Source: JAUIEH01 sp964483375 | GTDB taxonomy: Bacteria; Pseudomonadota; Alphaproteobacteria; Caulobacterales; Maricaulaceae | Direction: 5' to 3' | NCBI GenBank assembly: GCA_964483375.1 | Contig: CAZABJ010000047.1 | Location: 1-20,062 of the forward strand | DNA length: 20,062 nucleotides | Shown here: piece by piece, positions 6,222 through 14,069 of the stretch | How the letters are laid out: each line of letters begins with the position of its first letter | How positions within the stretch are numbered: position 1 is the first letter of the stretch | The notes under the pieces: model-generated | What the model saw: the letters and a program-made list of their open reading frames with translations, nothing else | The model's database searches: none | What the model was told of the DNA's origin: nothing | Program-made: the position numbers and the translations under genes

Positions 6222-7643
6222 TTATTCCGCCGCGGCGCGATCGCGCGCAGCGAGTTCGTTGGGCAAAGCGTGCGCCCAGGCGGTGATGTCGCCCGCGCCC
6301 AACAAGACCACCAAATCCCCAGGCTTGGCCGCTTCCGCGATCGCCTCAGCAAGGGTTTCGCGCGTCACCGCTTCAGCGTGCCGGTGACCATGGGCGATGA
6401 GGCCGAGCACCAAAGCCTCCCGGTCCGCGCCCTCGATCGGCCCCTCCCCCGCCGCGAACACGTCCGCGACGAACACGATGTCAGCGTCGTTAAAGCAGGT
6501 GCAAAAATCCTCGAACAGGTCGGCTAATCGGGAATACCGGTGGGGTTGGACCACCGCGATCACGCGGCCTTCCCCCACCTGCCGCGCGGCCTGAAGAACC
6601 GCGGCGATTTCGACGGGATGGTGGCCGTAATCGTCGATGATGCGGACACCGTTCCACACGCCCGTGGTGGTGAAGCGCCGTTTTACGCCCTCAAAGCGGG
6701 CGAGCGCGTCCCTCACAGCCTCGACTTCGGCCCCCAATTCACGCGCCACCGCGACCGCGGCCAGCGCGTTCTGCACATTGTGCCGCCCCGCCATCGGTAA
6801 GAACAGTTTCGCCATCCGCTCTTCGGGACCGTCCCCGCGATGGCGCCGAACGACGTCGAAATAGGAGCCGTCCGTCTCCGCAGCGATGTTTTCCGCACGC
6901 ACGTCGGCTTGGGGGTTGAAGCCATAGGTGATGAGCCGTCGGTCATCCACGCGGCTTACCAAGCCTTGCACCTCAGGATGGTCGAGGCACACCGCGGCGA
7001 AACCGTAAAATGGGATGGCGGCCACAAACTGGTCGAACGCCGCGCGGAGTTCGTCGAAGTCGCCGTAATGGTCCATGTGTTCGGGGTCGATATTGGTCAC
7101 CACCGCCGCGGTGCCGGAGAGCTTCAAGAACGAGCCGTCGCTCTCATCCGCCTCGACCACCATCCAGTCCCCCGCGCCGAGCTTAGCGTTTGAGCCGTAG
7201 GATTGGATCACCCCGCCATTAATGACCGTGGGATCGAGCCCCGCAGCGTCCAACAAAGCGGCGACCAGCGAGGTGGTGGTGGTCTTGCCGTGCGTTCCGG
7301 CGATGGCGACGGCGTATTTCAGCCGCATGAGCTCGGCCAGCATCTCCGCGCGCGGCACCACCGGAATGGCGTGCGCGCGGGCGGCGTCGACCTCGGGATT
7401 GCCGGGGCGGATGGCGCTGGAGACCACCACCGCTCCGGCTTGTCCGACATTTTCAGCCCGGTGCCCGATATGCACCGTTGCGCCGCGCTCGCGCAGCCGG
7501 GCCACATTGGGGTTTTCGCGAATGTCGGAGCCTTGCACGGCGTATCCTAGGTTCAGCATCACCTCCGCAATGCCGCTCATCCCGATCCCGCCGATGCCGA
7601 CGAAATGGATGGGGCCGATGGCGAAGGGAACCGAACCGCGCAT
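6222..7643 (-). CDS. murC: UDP-N-acetylmuramate--L-alanine ligase
   Basis: MurC adds L-alanine to UDP-MurNAc with ATP in the cytoplasm, the first peptide-stem step. The 473-aa length is normal. Visible Mur-ligase landmarks are the N-terminal Rossmann motif GIGGIGMSG (16-24), the ATP loop GTHGKTTT (116-123, Lys120), EADESDGS (164-171), NIDPEHMDHYGDF (184-196), AGRHNVQNALAA near 285-296, and DDYGHHP (337-343). GGAGG is 7 nt before the ATG. It is the last dcw gene here and is set off from murG by 168 nt, unlike the tight junctions upstream, and that gap contains a candidate internal promoter. The normal next gene murB is absent. Confidence 0.98.
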   Translation of the reverse strand: MRGSVPFAIGPIHFVGIGGIGMSGIAEVMLNLGYAVQGSDIRENPNVARLRERGATVHIGHRAENVGQAGAVVVSSAIRPGNPEVDAARAHAIPVVPRAEMLAELMRLKYAVAIAGTHGKTTTTSLVAALLDAAGLDPTVINGGVIQSYGSNAKLGAGDWMVVEADESDGSFLKLSGTAAVVTNIDPEHMDHYGDFDELRAAFDQFVAAIPFYGFAAVCLDHPEVQGLVSRVDDRRLITYGFNPQADVRAENIAAETDGSYFDVVRRHRGDGPEERMAKLFLPMAGRHNVQNALAAVAVARELGAEVEAVRDALARFEGVKRRFTTTGVWNGVRIIDDYGHHPVEIAAVLQAARQVGEGRVIAVVQPHRYSRLADLFEDFCTCFNDADIVFVADVFAAGEGPIEGADREALVLGLIAHGHRHAEAVTRETLAEAIAEAAKPGDLVVLLGAGDITAWAHALPNELAARDRAAAE

Positions 7644-7774
7644 GGGCGAACCTCCGGTATGTCCGAGCTGACGCGGAGTCTTCTGAAGAATTCCGCCGGA
7701 AGAATGGCGCGGCGCGGACGAAGCCGGTTGCGCGAAATCATCACGCCGACCAGGCGGCCGCCGCGGCTTGACGC

Positions 7775-7803
7775 AGTGTAGCCCTCCCGCGAGCCGCCGT
7801 CAC
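7775..7803 (-). promoter_or_regulatory. Candidate internal promoter for murC
   Basis: On the minus strand GTGACG (7803-7798) and TACACT (7780-7775) are 17 nt apart. The -10 is preceded by GC, giving GCTACACT, close to the alphaproteobacterial housekeeping form GCTANAWT. The -35 begins 8 nt beyond the murG stop codon. Transcription would start near 7768 and give murC a leader of about 125 nt. This would explain the one long gap inside the operon. Confidence 0.5.
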
Positions 7804-7811
7804 ATGCCCGC

Positions 7812-8918
7812 TCAGAACGTCTGCCCCGCGACGACCGCTTCGACCAAATCGGCGAGCGCGGTGGTGGCGTCAGGCCGGCCCGCGGAGCGGGCGGCGGCGG
7901 CGCGCCGGGCGAGATCTTGCGCGTTGGTGAGGCGATCGCTCAGGATTTGAGCCAGCTTCTGACCGTCAAATTCGGTTTCGCGCACAACGTCAGCGGCGCC
8001 GGCCTCCGCCAGCGTGGCGGCGTTGAGGAATTGGTGATCGTCAGTGGCGATCCCGAGCGGCACGAGGAGCGAGGGCCGGCCGACCACGGCGAGCTCTGTC
8101 ACCGTTGAAGCCCCGGCTCGCGCGATGACGAAATGCGCGTCGCTCAGCCTTTGGGCGACGTCATCGAAAAACGTCCGGCAATCGGCCTCTACGCCAGCCT
8201 CCGCGTAAACGGCTTGAGCGGTCTCAACGTAATCCTCCCGCGTTTGCTGGGCGACCCGCAGCCTTCGGCGCAGCGGCAAAGCCAGGCGTGCGATGGCGCG
8301 GGGGGTGATTTCACTGAGAATGCGGGCGCCGAGGCTGCCGCCCAGCACCAAGACATTCAGCGGCGCGTCATCGCTCTCGGGCGGTTGGAACGGCGCATCG
8401 CGCGCGGCGAGAATGGGGGCGCGCACCGGATTGCCGGTGATCCGCCAGGTCCCCGTCGCCGAGGCGGGCATCCGCTCCAATCGCTTGAACCCGCTGGCCA
8501 CCGCCGCCGCACGCTTGGCGAACACCCGATTGACCCGGCCCAGCACGGCGTTTTGCTCATGGATGATGATGGGCGTGCGGCCGCCCGCCGCGGCGAGGCC
8601 GGGAAACGCGGGATAGCCGCCGAAGCCCACCACGGCGCCTGGCTCAAGCGTCTTTAGGAGCGCCCGGGCTCGCGCCACGCCTTGGGCGATGCGCATTGCG
8701 CCCACGACCGATTTGAAGGGGCTGCGGGGGCTCACGGTCGCAGCGTTGACGGTTTCGATGGGGTCGGCGGGGAAATCCTGGGCGAGCTTAAGCCCGCGCG
8801 CGTCGGTGATGAGCGCGGTTTCCCAGTCCCTGCGGCGGAGCTCGGCGGCGAGCGCTTGTGCGGGGAACATATGTCCGCCGGTTCCGCCTGCGGCGAGCAC
8901 GATGCGTCGAGACGCCAT
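7812..8918 (-). CDS. murG: UDP-GlcNAc:undecaprenyl-PP-MurNAc-pentapeptide GlcNAc transferase
   Basis: MurG converts lipid I to lipid II on the inner face of the cytoplasmic membrane. The 368-aa GT-B glycosyltransferase shows the glycine loop GGTGGHMFPA (11-20), VGFGGYPAFP (97-106), IIHEQNAVLGRVNR (118-131, acceptor side), GGSLGA (193-198), and the UDP-GlcNAc-binding region ARAGASTVTELAVVGRPSLL (266-285), followed by TDDHQFLNA. The start matches the family N-terminus. The gene lies 28 nt after ftsW and feeds MraY product to FtsW/FtsI. Confidence 0.98.
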   Translation of the reverse strand: MASRRIVLAAGGTGGHMFPAQALAAELRRRDWETALITDARGLKLAQDFPADPIETVNAATVSPRSPFKSVVGAMRIAQGVARARALLKTLEPGAVVGFGGYPAFPGLAAAGGRTPIIIHEQNAVLGRVNRVFAKRAAAVASGFKRLERMPASATGTWRITGNPVRAPILAARDAPFQPPESDDAPLNVLVLGGSLGARILSEITPRAIARLALPLRRRLRVAQQTREDYVETAQAVYAEAGVEADCRTFFDDVAQRLSDAHFVIARAGASTVTELAVVGRPSLLVPLGIATDDHQFLNAATLAEAGAADVVRETEFDGQKLAQILSDRLTNAQDLARRAAAARSAGRPDATTALADLVEAVVAGQTF

Positions 8919-8946
8919 CGCCGACCTCCCTCTCGATGCCTAACCC

Positions 8947-10077
8947 TTACCCATTGGATACGAACGCGCCCGCCCGGCGGCGGGTGAAAGCGAGCGCAAG
9001 GCCGCCCGCGAGCCCCATGGCGAGAAGCGACGACCCGCCATAAGACACCAACGGCAGCGTCATGCCCTTAGGAGGCGTAAGATTCAACGCCATGGCGATA
9101 TTGATCGTCGCCTGCAAACCGATCAAAGCAGCCAGCCCCGCCGCGGCGAAGCGGCTTGTGTCGTCGGCGAGCCGCCGTGCGCGCGTCAAAAGACGCGCAA
9201 CGAAGAGCGCGAACAACGCGATGATCGCAAGCGCGAAGACCAAGCCGTATTCTTCCGCCGCCACGGCGAAAATGTAGTCGGTATGCGCATCAGGCAGCTG
9301 GCGTTTCACCGCGCCTTCCCCGGGGCCGACGCCAAACAGCCCGCCATGGGCGATGGCTTCCCGCGCCCTATCGATTTGGTAGGTGTCGCCTGCGGCGGGA
9401 TCGAGAAACCGGTTCACGCGGCTGGCGACATGGGGGAGGAAAGCGTAAGCGGCCGCCGCGGTCGCCGCGCCGGCGAGGCCCAACACGGCGAGCCACCGCC
9501 AAGAAACCCCGGCGACGAACGCCGTCGCCCCGAAAGCGGCGAGCAATAACGCGGTTTGACCGACATCCGGCTGGATGAGCAACAGCGCGAGCGTCAGCGC
9601 GCAAAGCGCAACGGCCAGCATGGCGGGTTCGACCCGTCCCAGGCGCCGGGTGCGTGCGAACAGCCACGCAGCGGTGACGATGAGCGCCGGCTTCACGAAC
9701 TCCACCGGCTGGAGCGAAAATCCCCCGATGCGCAGCCATCGCCGCGCGCCGTTCACCTCATGGCCGATGAGAGGCGTCAGCGCCAAGAGGAGGAGCCCCA
9801 GGCCGAATGCGCCGACCGCCAGACGCCGCGCCCCCAAAGGGCTGAGAGAAGACGCCGCCAGGATCAGCAGCAGGCTCAGCGCGGCGTACGCCCCGTGACG
9901 ATTGAGAAAATAGAACGGGTCGCTCACCCCGATGCGTTCGGCGGCGGCGGGACTGGCGGCCATGGACAAAAGAAGGCCCGCACCCAACAGCGCGCCTAGA
10001 GCGGCGAGAGCGGCGCGGTCTACGCTCCACCACCAAGCGCCGAGCGCTGAGGGAGCGGTGCGCGCAAGCGCGGTCAC
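8947..10077 (-). CDS. ftsW: Septal peptidoglycan glycosyltransferase FtsW (SEDS family)
   Basis: FtsW polymerises lipid II at the septum with FtsI. I place the start at the GTG at 10077, where GTGA overlaps the murD stop. The longer open frame from an ATG at 10179 would overlap murD by 106 nt and add an implausible Arg-rich leader. From the GTG the protein is 376 aa and about ten hydrophobic segments follow. SEDS landmarks are NGARRWLRIGGFSLQPVEFVK (split as NGARRW and QPVEFVK, near residues 109-129, Glu126 and Lys129), LIQPDVGQT (167-175), and GPGEG followed by KRQLPDAHTDYIFAVAAEEYG (key parts LPDAHTD and AEEYG, about 261-278). Asp267 in HTD corresponds to the essential aspartate of FtsW. 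The SD is weak, consistent with coupling to murD. Confidence 0.95.
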   Translation of the reverse strand: MTALARTAPSALGAWWWSVDRAALAALGALLGAGLLLSMAASPAAAERIGVSDPFYFLNRHGAYAALSLLLILAASSLSPLGARRLAVGAFGLGLLLLALTPLIGHEVNGARRWLRIGGFSLQPVEFVKPALIVTAAWLFARTRRLGRVEPAMLAVALCALTLALLLIQPDVGQTALLLAAFGATAFVAGVSWRWLAVLGLAGAATAAAAYAFLPHVASRVNRFLDPAAGDTYQIDRAREAIAHGGLFGVGPGEGAVKRQLPDAHTDYIFAVAAEEYGLVFALAIIALFALFVARLLTRARRLADDTSRFAAAGLAALIGLQATINIAMALNLTPPKGMTLPLVSYGGSSLLAMGLAGGLALAFTRRRAGAFVSNG

Positions 10078-11492
10078 GCCGCGGCGTCTTTTTCGATCCG
10101 CCGCGCAGCGCTTTTGGCGAGCTCGCGGAATGCGTCGCCACGGGCGGCGTAATTGGGAAATTGATCGAACGACGCGCACGCCGGAGAGAACAGCACCACC
10201 GGATTGGGCTGACCGCTCGCCGCAGCGTCAGCGGCGGCCCGCTCTACGGCCGCATCCAACGTGCGAACGATCTCCACGATCGCTGAACTCTTGAGTTGGG
10301 ATGCGATGGTTTCGGCGGCCTCTCCGATGAGCAAGACCTTGCCCACCCGCGCCATCAGCGGGGCGAGGTCCGCGAAGCTTTCCTTTTTCGGCTTCCCGCC
10401 TGCGATCCAGTAGACGTTTTCAAAACAGGCCAGCGCCTGACGCGCGGCGGCGACATTGGTGGCCTTGGAATCGTTGATGAACCGAACCGCGCCGGCGCGC
10501 GCGACCTCCTCCATGCGATGGGGAAGCCCAGGGAAACTCACCAACCCCTCTGCGATCTTTTTCGGCGCTAGGCCGAGCAACCGGGCCGCGGCGTACGCAG
10601 CGGCGGCGTTTTGCCAGTTGTGCCGCCCCGGCAGCGCCAGCGCGCGCTTCAAGTCGACCACCTCCTCCACGCGCCCGTCGATGGCGTCATAGAGGACCCC
10701 GCCCACGGCGTGCACGCCGCGGGAGAGGGCGCGGTTCGCGGAAATCGGGGCCACGCGGATGCGGCCGGGCTGGGCGAGCTCCATGGCGATGCGCTGGCCG
10801 AAGGCGTCGTCCACGCCCACCACCGCCGCGTCGCCCTCGGTTTGGTTGGCGAACATCGTGCGCTTGGCGGCGACATAGGCCTCCATCGTGCCGTGTCGGT
10901 CGAGATGGTCAGGGGCGATGTTCAGGAACACGCCCACATCGGGCTTTGTGCTGGGCGCAAGCTCAAGCTGGAAGGACGACAGCTCGAGCGCATAGACCGC
11001 GCCCGCGTGGATGTCGGGCAAATCAAGCGCCGGCACGCCGATATTGCCGCCGACATGCGCGTCGCGGCCGGCATGGGCGAAGATGTGGCCGATCAGCGCC
11101 GTCGTGGTCGATTTGCCGTTCGTGCCGGTCACGCCGATGATTTTCGGCCGGGCATGGGCGGGAGCCTCCGCCACCGCGCGCATGAACAGCTCGATATCCC
11201 CGTAAATCGGGGTTTCAGTCATTCGGGCGAGTTCGACGATGCGATGGGGCGTGGGATGGGTGAGCGGCACGCCCGGCGCCAGGATCAGGGCGGAGAACAA
11301 GCTCCAGTCGCGCTGATTGATGTCGTCGAGCGGCACGCCTTTGTCCGACGCGCGGGCCCGAGCGGCGGCGTCATCATCCCAGGCGTGCACCGTCGCTCCG
11401 CCTGCGGCCAAAGCGCGGGCGGCTGAGACGCCAGACGCTCCCAGGCCGAAAACGGCCACCCGAGCCCCTGCGAAAGTGCGCGCTGCGATCAA
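10074..11492 (-). CDS. murD: UDP-N-acetylmuramoyl-L-alanine--D-glutamate ligase
   Basis: MurD adds D-glutamate to UDP-MurNAc-L-Ala in the cytoplasm. The 472-aa product has the Rossmann start VAVFGLGASGVSAARAL (12-28), the ATP loop GTNGKSTTT (123-131, Lys127), ELSSFQLE (170-177), NIAPDHLDRHG, GRHNWQNAAAA, and near the C-terminal domain INDSKATN followed by a YWIAGGKPK segment, all typical of MurD. It starts 7 nt after mraY and its TGA is part of the GTG start of ftsW, so translation is linked on both sides. Confidence 0.98.
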   Translation of the reverse strand: MIAARTFAGARVAVFGLGASGVSAARALAAGGATVHAWDDDAAARARASDKGVPLDDINQRDWSLFSALILAPGVPLTHPTPHRIVELARMTETPIYGDIELFMRAVAEAPAHARPKIIGVTGTNGKSTTTALIGHIFAHAGRDAHVGGNIGVPALDLPDIHAGAVYALELSSFQLELAPSTKPDVGVFLNIAPDHLDRHGTMEAYVAAKRTMFANQTEGDAAVVGVDDAFGQRIAMELAQPGRIRVAPISANRALSRGVHAVGGVLYDAIDGRVEEVVDLKRALALPGRHNWQNAAAAYAAARLLGLAPKKIAEGLVSFPGLPHRMEEVARAGAVRFINDSKATNVAAARQALACFENVYWIAGGKPKKESFADLAPLMARVGKVLLIGEAAETIASQLKSSAIVEIVRTLDAAVERAAADAAASGQPNPVVLFSPACASFDQFPNYAARGDAFRELAKSAARRIEKDAAA

Positions 11493-11499
11493 GACGCCC

Positions 11500-12606
11500 C
11501 TACCGAAGCTTCAACGTCGCAAGCCCGATGATCGCGAGAATGATCGCGATGATCCAAAACCGCACCACGATCGTCGGCTCTTGCCACCCCAATTTCTCGA
11601 AATGATGGTGAATCGGGGCCATACGGAAGACCCGCTTTTTAAATAATCGGTACGAGACCACCTGGACGACCACCGAAACGGTCTCAAGGACGAACAGGCC
11701 GCCCACGATGGCGAGCACGATTTCCTGCTTCACCGCCACGGCGACCGCGCCCAAGGTTCCGCCCAAAGCGAGCGATCCCGTGTCCCCCATGAACACCATG
11801 GCTGGCGGCGCGTTGTACCAAAGAAAGCCCAGCCCCGCGCCCAACAACGCGCCGAGCAAGACGGAGAGTTCCGTCGTGCCGGGCGTCGCCGGCAGAAACA
11901 GATACTCCGCGAATTGAGGCGTGCCGACGATATAGGCGATGAAGCCGAAGGTGGCCGCCGCGATCATGACAGGCGCGATGGCCAAGCCGTCCAACCCGTC
12001 GGTGAGGTTCACCGCATTGGACGCCCCCACAATGACGAACGCCCCGAAGGCGACGAAGCCCCAAAGGGTCAGGTTGAAGAACAGATCTTTGAAGAAGGGG
12101 ATGGTGAGCGCGGTCTCGAAGTTCTCCGGCGCGTCGGGATTGGCCGCAGCGATCATCGACAGCATGAACACCGCCGCGGCCGCGATGGCGATCTCCAAGG
12201 CGAGCCTGACTTTCCCCGACAAGCCGTCATGGGATTGCTTGGTGACCTTGTTGTAGTCGTCGATGAAGCCGATCGCCCCAAAGCCGGTGGTGACCATCAG
12301 CACCACCCAAACATAAGGGTTCGACAGGTCCGCCCAGAGGAGCGTGCCCACCAAGAGGCCGAACAGGATCAGGAACCCGCCCATGGTGGGCGTGCCCTTC
12401 TTCTCCAGCACGTGGCGCTCGGGACCATCGGCGCGGATCGGCTGGCCTTTGCCCTGCTTTTCTCTCAGCCAGCGGATAAACGGCCCGCCCAGGGCCAAAC
12501 TCAACACCAGCGCCGTGAGCAGCGCCCCGCCCGTGCGCAAGGTGGTGTAATTGAACAAATTGAACGGCTGAAAGCCGTCTGCAAACCGATGTAATTCGTA
12601 CAGCAT
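11500..12606 (-). CDS. mraY: Phospho-N-acetylmuramoyl-pentapeptide transferase
   Basis: MraY transfers phospho-MurNAc-pentapeptide to undecaprenyl phosphate, making lipid I in the inner membrane. The protein is 368 aa with about ten membrane segments. Diagnostic motifs are KKGTPTMGG (69-77), FIDDYNKVTK (114-123, the catalytic Asp pair 116-117), NAVNLTDGLDGLA (198-209 region), MGDTGSLALGG (273-283), and PIHHHFEKLGW (331-341). GGGGG lies 6 nt before the ATG. A 52-nt gap separates it from murF, one of the few non-overlapping junctions. Confidence 0.98.
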   Translation of the reverse strand: MLYELHRFADGFQPFNLFNYTTLRTGGALLTALVLSLALGGPFIRWLREKQGKGQPIRADGPERHVLEKKGTPTMGGFLILFGLLVGTLLWADLSNPYVWVVLMVTTGFGAIGFIDDYNKVTKQSHDGLSGKVRLALEIAIAAAAVFMLSMIAAANPDAPENFETALTIPFFKDLFFNLTLWGFVAFGAFVIVGASNAVNLTDGLDGLAIAPVMIAAATFGFIAYIVGTPQFAEYLFLPATPGTTELSVLLGALLGAGLGFLWYNAPPAMVFMGDTGSLALGGTLGAVAVAVKQEIVLAIVGGLFVLETVSVVVQVVSYRLFKKRVFRMAPIHHHFEKLGWQEPTIVVRFWIIAIILAIIGLATLKLR

Positions 12607-12658
12607 GGCGTTCCCCCGCCCAGCCGACCGCGCGCCCCCGCAACGCGTGACGGCGACC

Positions 12659-14065
12659 CTATCGGGGGAGCGTTTTAAGCGAGTTCACGACAAGGTCCAT
12701 GCGCGAGGCGTTGGAACCCTTCACAAGGACCACGTCTCCCGCGCGCACCAGCTCTCGCATTTCTGCGGCGAGCGCCTCGGCGTCAGCCCGCCAGCCGCCC
12801 TTAAGCCCCTGAGGCAGCGCGTCTTCCAAGGCCTTCATGCCGCCGCCCACTAGGCGCACCAGGTCGACGCCGGCGTCTTTCACATGGGCGGCTAACCCGG
12901 CATGGGCTTCGGCGGAGGCGCCGCCCAATTCCAGCATCTCCCCCAACAATGCGATGCGTCGTCCGGTTCCGTCGGGTGCGCGGGCGCCCAACGCGGCGAG
13001 CGCGGCGGCCACCGACGCGGGGTTTGCGTTGTAGCTGTCGTCAATCAGCGTGAAGGAGCCGCCGGCGCAGGCGATGACGCTCGCCGCGCCGCGGCCGGCG
13101 GGCGGGACGAAGTCCGAAAGCGCTTCGGCGGCCTGCGCAGCGTTCACGTCCGCCAGATAGGCGGCGGTGATCGCCGCGACGGCGTTCATGCCCCAGTGAG
13201 CGCCGCCTGCGCGGATGCGGAAACTGACCGGCCGGCCGAAAATCTCCGCTTCGCCGACCCCCTCGTCCTTGCCTGGTTCATAACGCAGGAGCCGCCCCTC
13301 AGCCTGCCGGTCGGTCCCAAACCGCGCCAACCAACCCGCGCCGCTGGCGCCGGCGCGTTCGGCGAGCCGTTCGGCGAAGTCGTCATCGCCGGGAATGACC
13401 GCCGCGCCCCAATCGTCGAGCTCCTCGAAGCCCTCGAAAATCTCGGCCTTTGCGTCGGCGATGCCCGCAAGGGACTGGAAGTTTTCGATGTGGGCCGGCG
13501 CAATTTTGGTGATCACCGCCACATGCGGACGCACAAGCCGCGATAGCGGCGCGATTTCGCGAGCATGGTTCATCCCCAGCTCGAACACCGCCCGTTCGGT
13601 CGCCCGCGGCATGCGGGCCAACGACAAGGGGGCGCCCCAGTGATTGTTGAAGGAGCGCTCGGACCAATGCGCCCGGCCCGCGGCCCGGAAAATCAACGCC
13701 AGCATTTCCTTCAGGCTGGTCTTGCCCACAGAGCCCGTCACCGCCACGCGTCGCGCCGGCGACCGGTCGCGCGCCGCCGCCGCTAACCCGCGCAGGCCTT
13801 CAAGCGTATCCCGCACCAACAACGCGTCGCCGTCGTCAACAGCATGCTCGACCAGCACTGCGGTTGCGCCGGCCTTCCGTGCGGCGGGCGCGAACTCATG
13901 CCCGTCACGACGGTCCTTAAGCGCGACGAACAAGTCGCCAGGGGAAAGCTCGCGACTGTCGATGGCCACGCCGCTAGCGGTCCAGCGCCCGACCGCGCGT
14001 CCGCCTGACGCCGCGGCGGCCTCTGAGGACGTCCAAAGCGCCTCTTTGACCAACTGATCGACCAT
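12659..14065 (-). CDS. murF: UDP-N-acetylmuramoyl-tripeptide--D-alanyl-D-alanine ligase
   Basis: MurF adds D-Ala-D-Ala to complete the cytoplasmic pentapeptide precursor. The 468-aa protein shows IDSRELSPGDLFVAL (35-49), the ATP loop GSVGKTS (111-117, Lys115), NNHWGAPLSLAR (140-151), FELGMNHAREI (161-171, Glu162), and DDSYNANPAS (342-351). The GSVGKT loop and DDSYNANP are MurF-type, not MurE-type. It starts 4 nt after the murE stop. No ddl gene lies in the window, so the D-Ala-D-Ala substrate must come from an enzyme encoded elsewhere. Confidence 0.98.
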   Translation of the reverse strand: MVDQLVKEALWTSSEAAAASGGRAVGRWTASGVAIDSRELSPGDLFVALKDRRDGHEFAPAARKAGATAVLVEHAVDDGDALLVRDTLEGLRGLAAAARDRSPARRVAVTGSVGKTSLKEMLALIFRAAGRAHWSERSFNNHWGAPLSLARMPRATERAVFELGMNHAREIAPLSRLVRPHVAVITKIAPAHIENFQSLAGIADAKAEIFEGFEELDDWGAAVIPGDDDFAERLAERAGASGAGWLARFGTDRQAEGRLLRYEPGKDEGVGEAEIFGRPVSFRIRAGGAHWGMNAVAAITAAYLADVNAAQAAEALSDFVPPAGRGAASVIACAGGSFTLIDDSYNANPASVAAALAALGARAPDGTGRRIALLGEMLELGGASAEAHAGLAAHVKDAGVDLVRLVGGGMKALEDALPQGLKGGWRADAEALAAEMRELVRAGDVVLVKGSNASRMDLVVNSLKTLPR

Positions 14066-14069
14066 GGCC

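Noticed and set aside
7588..7752. Short ORF in the murC leader (starts MISRNRLRPRR, overlaps murC in another frame, about 54 codons)
   Set aside because: No convincing SD, Arg/Pro-rich composition typical of chance frames in GC-rich DNA, and no attenuator-like codon run.
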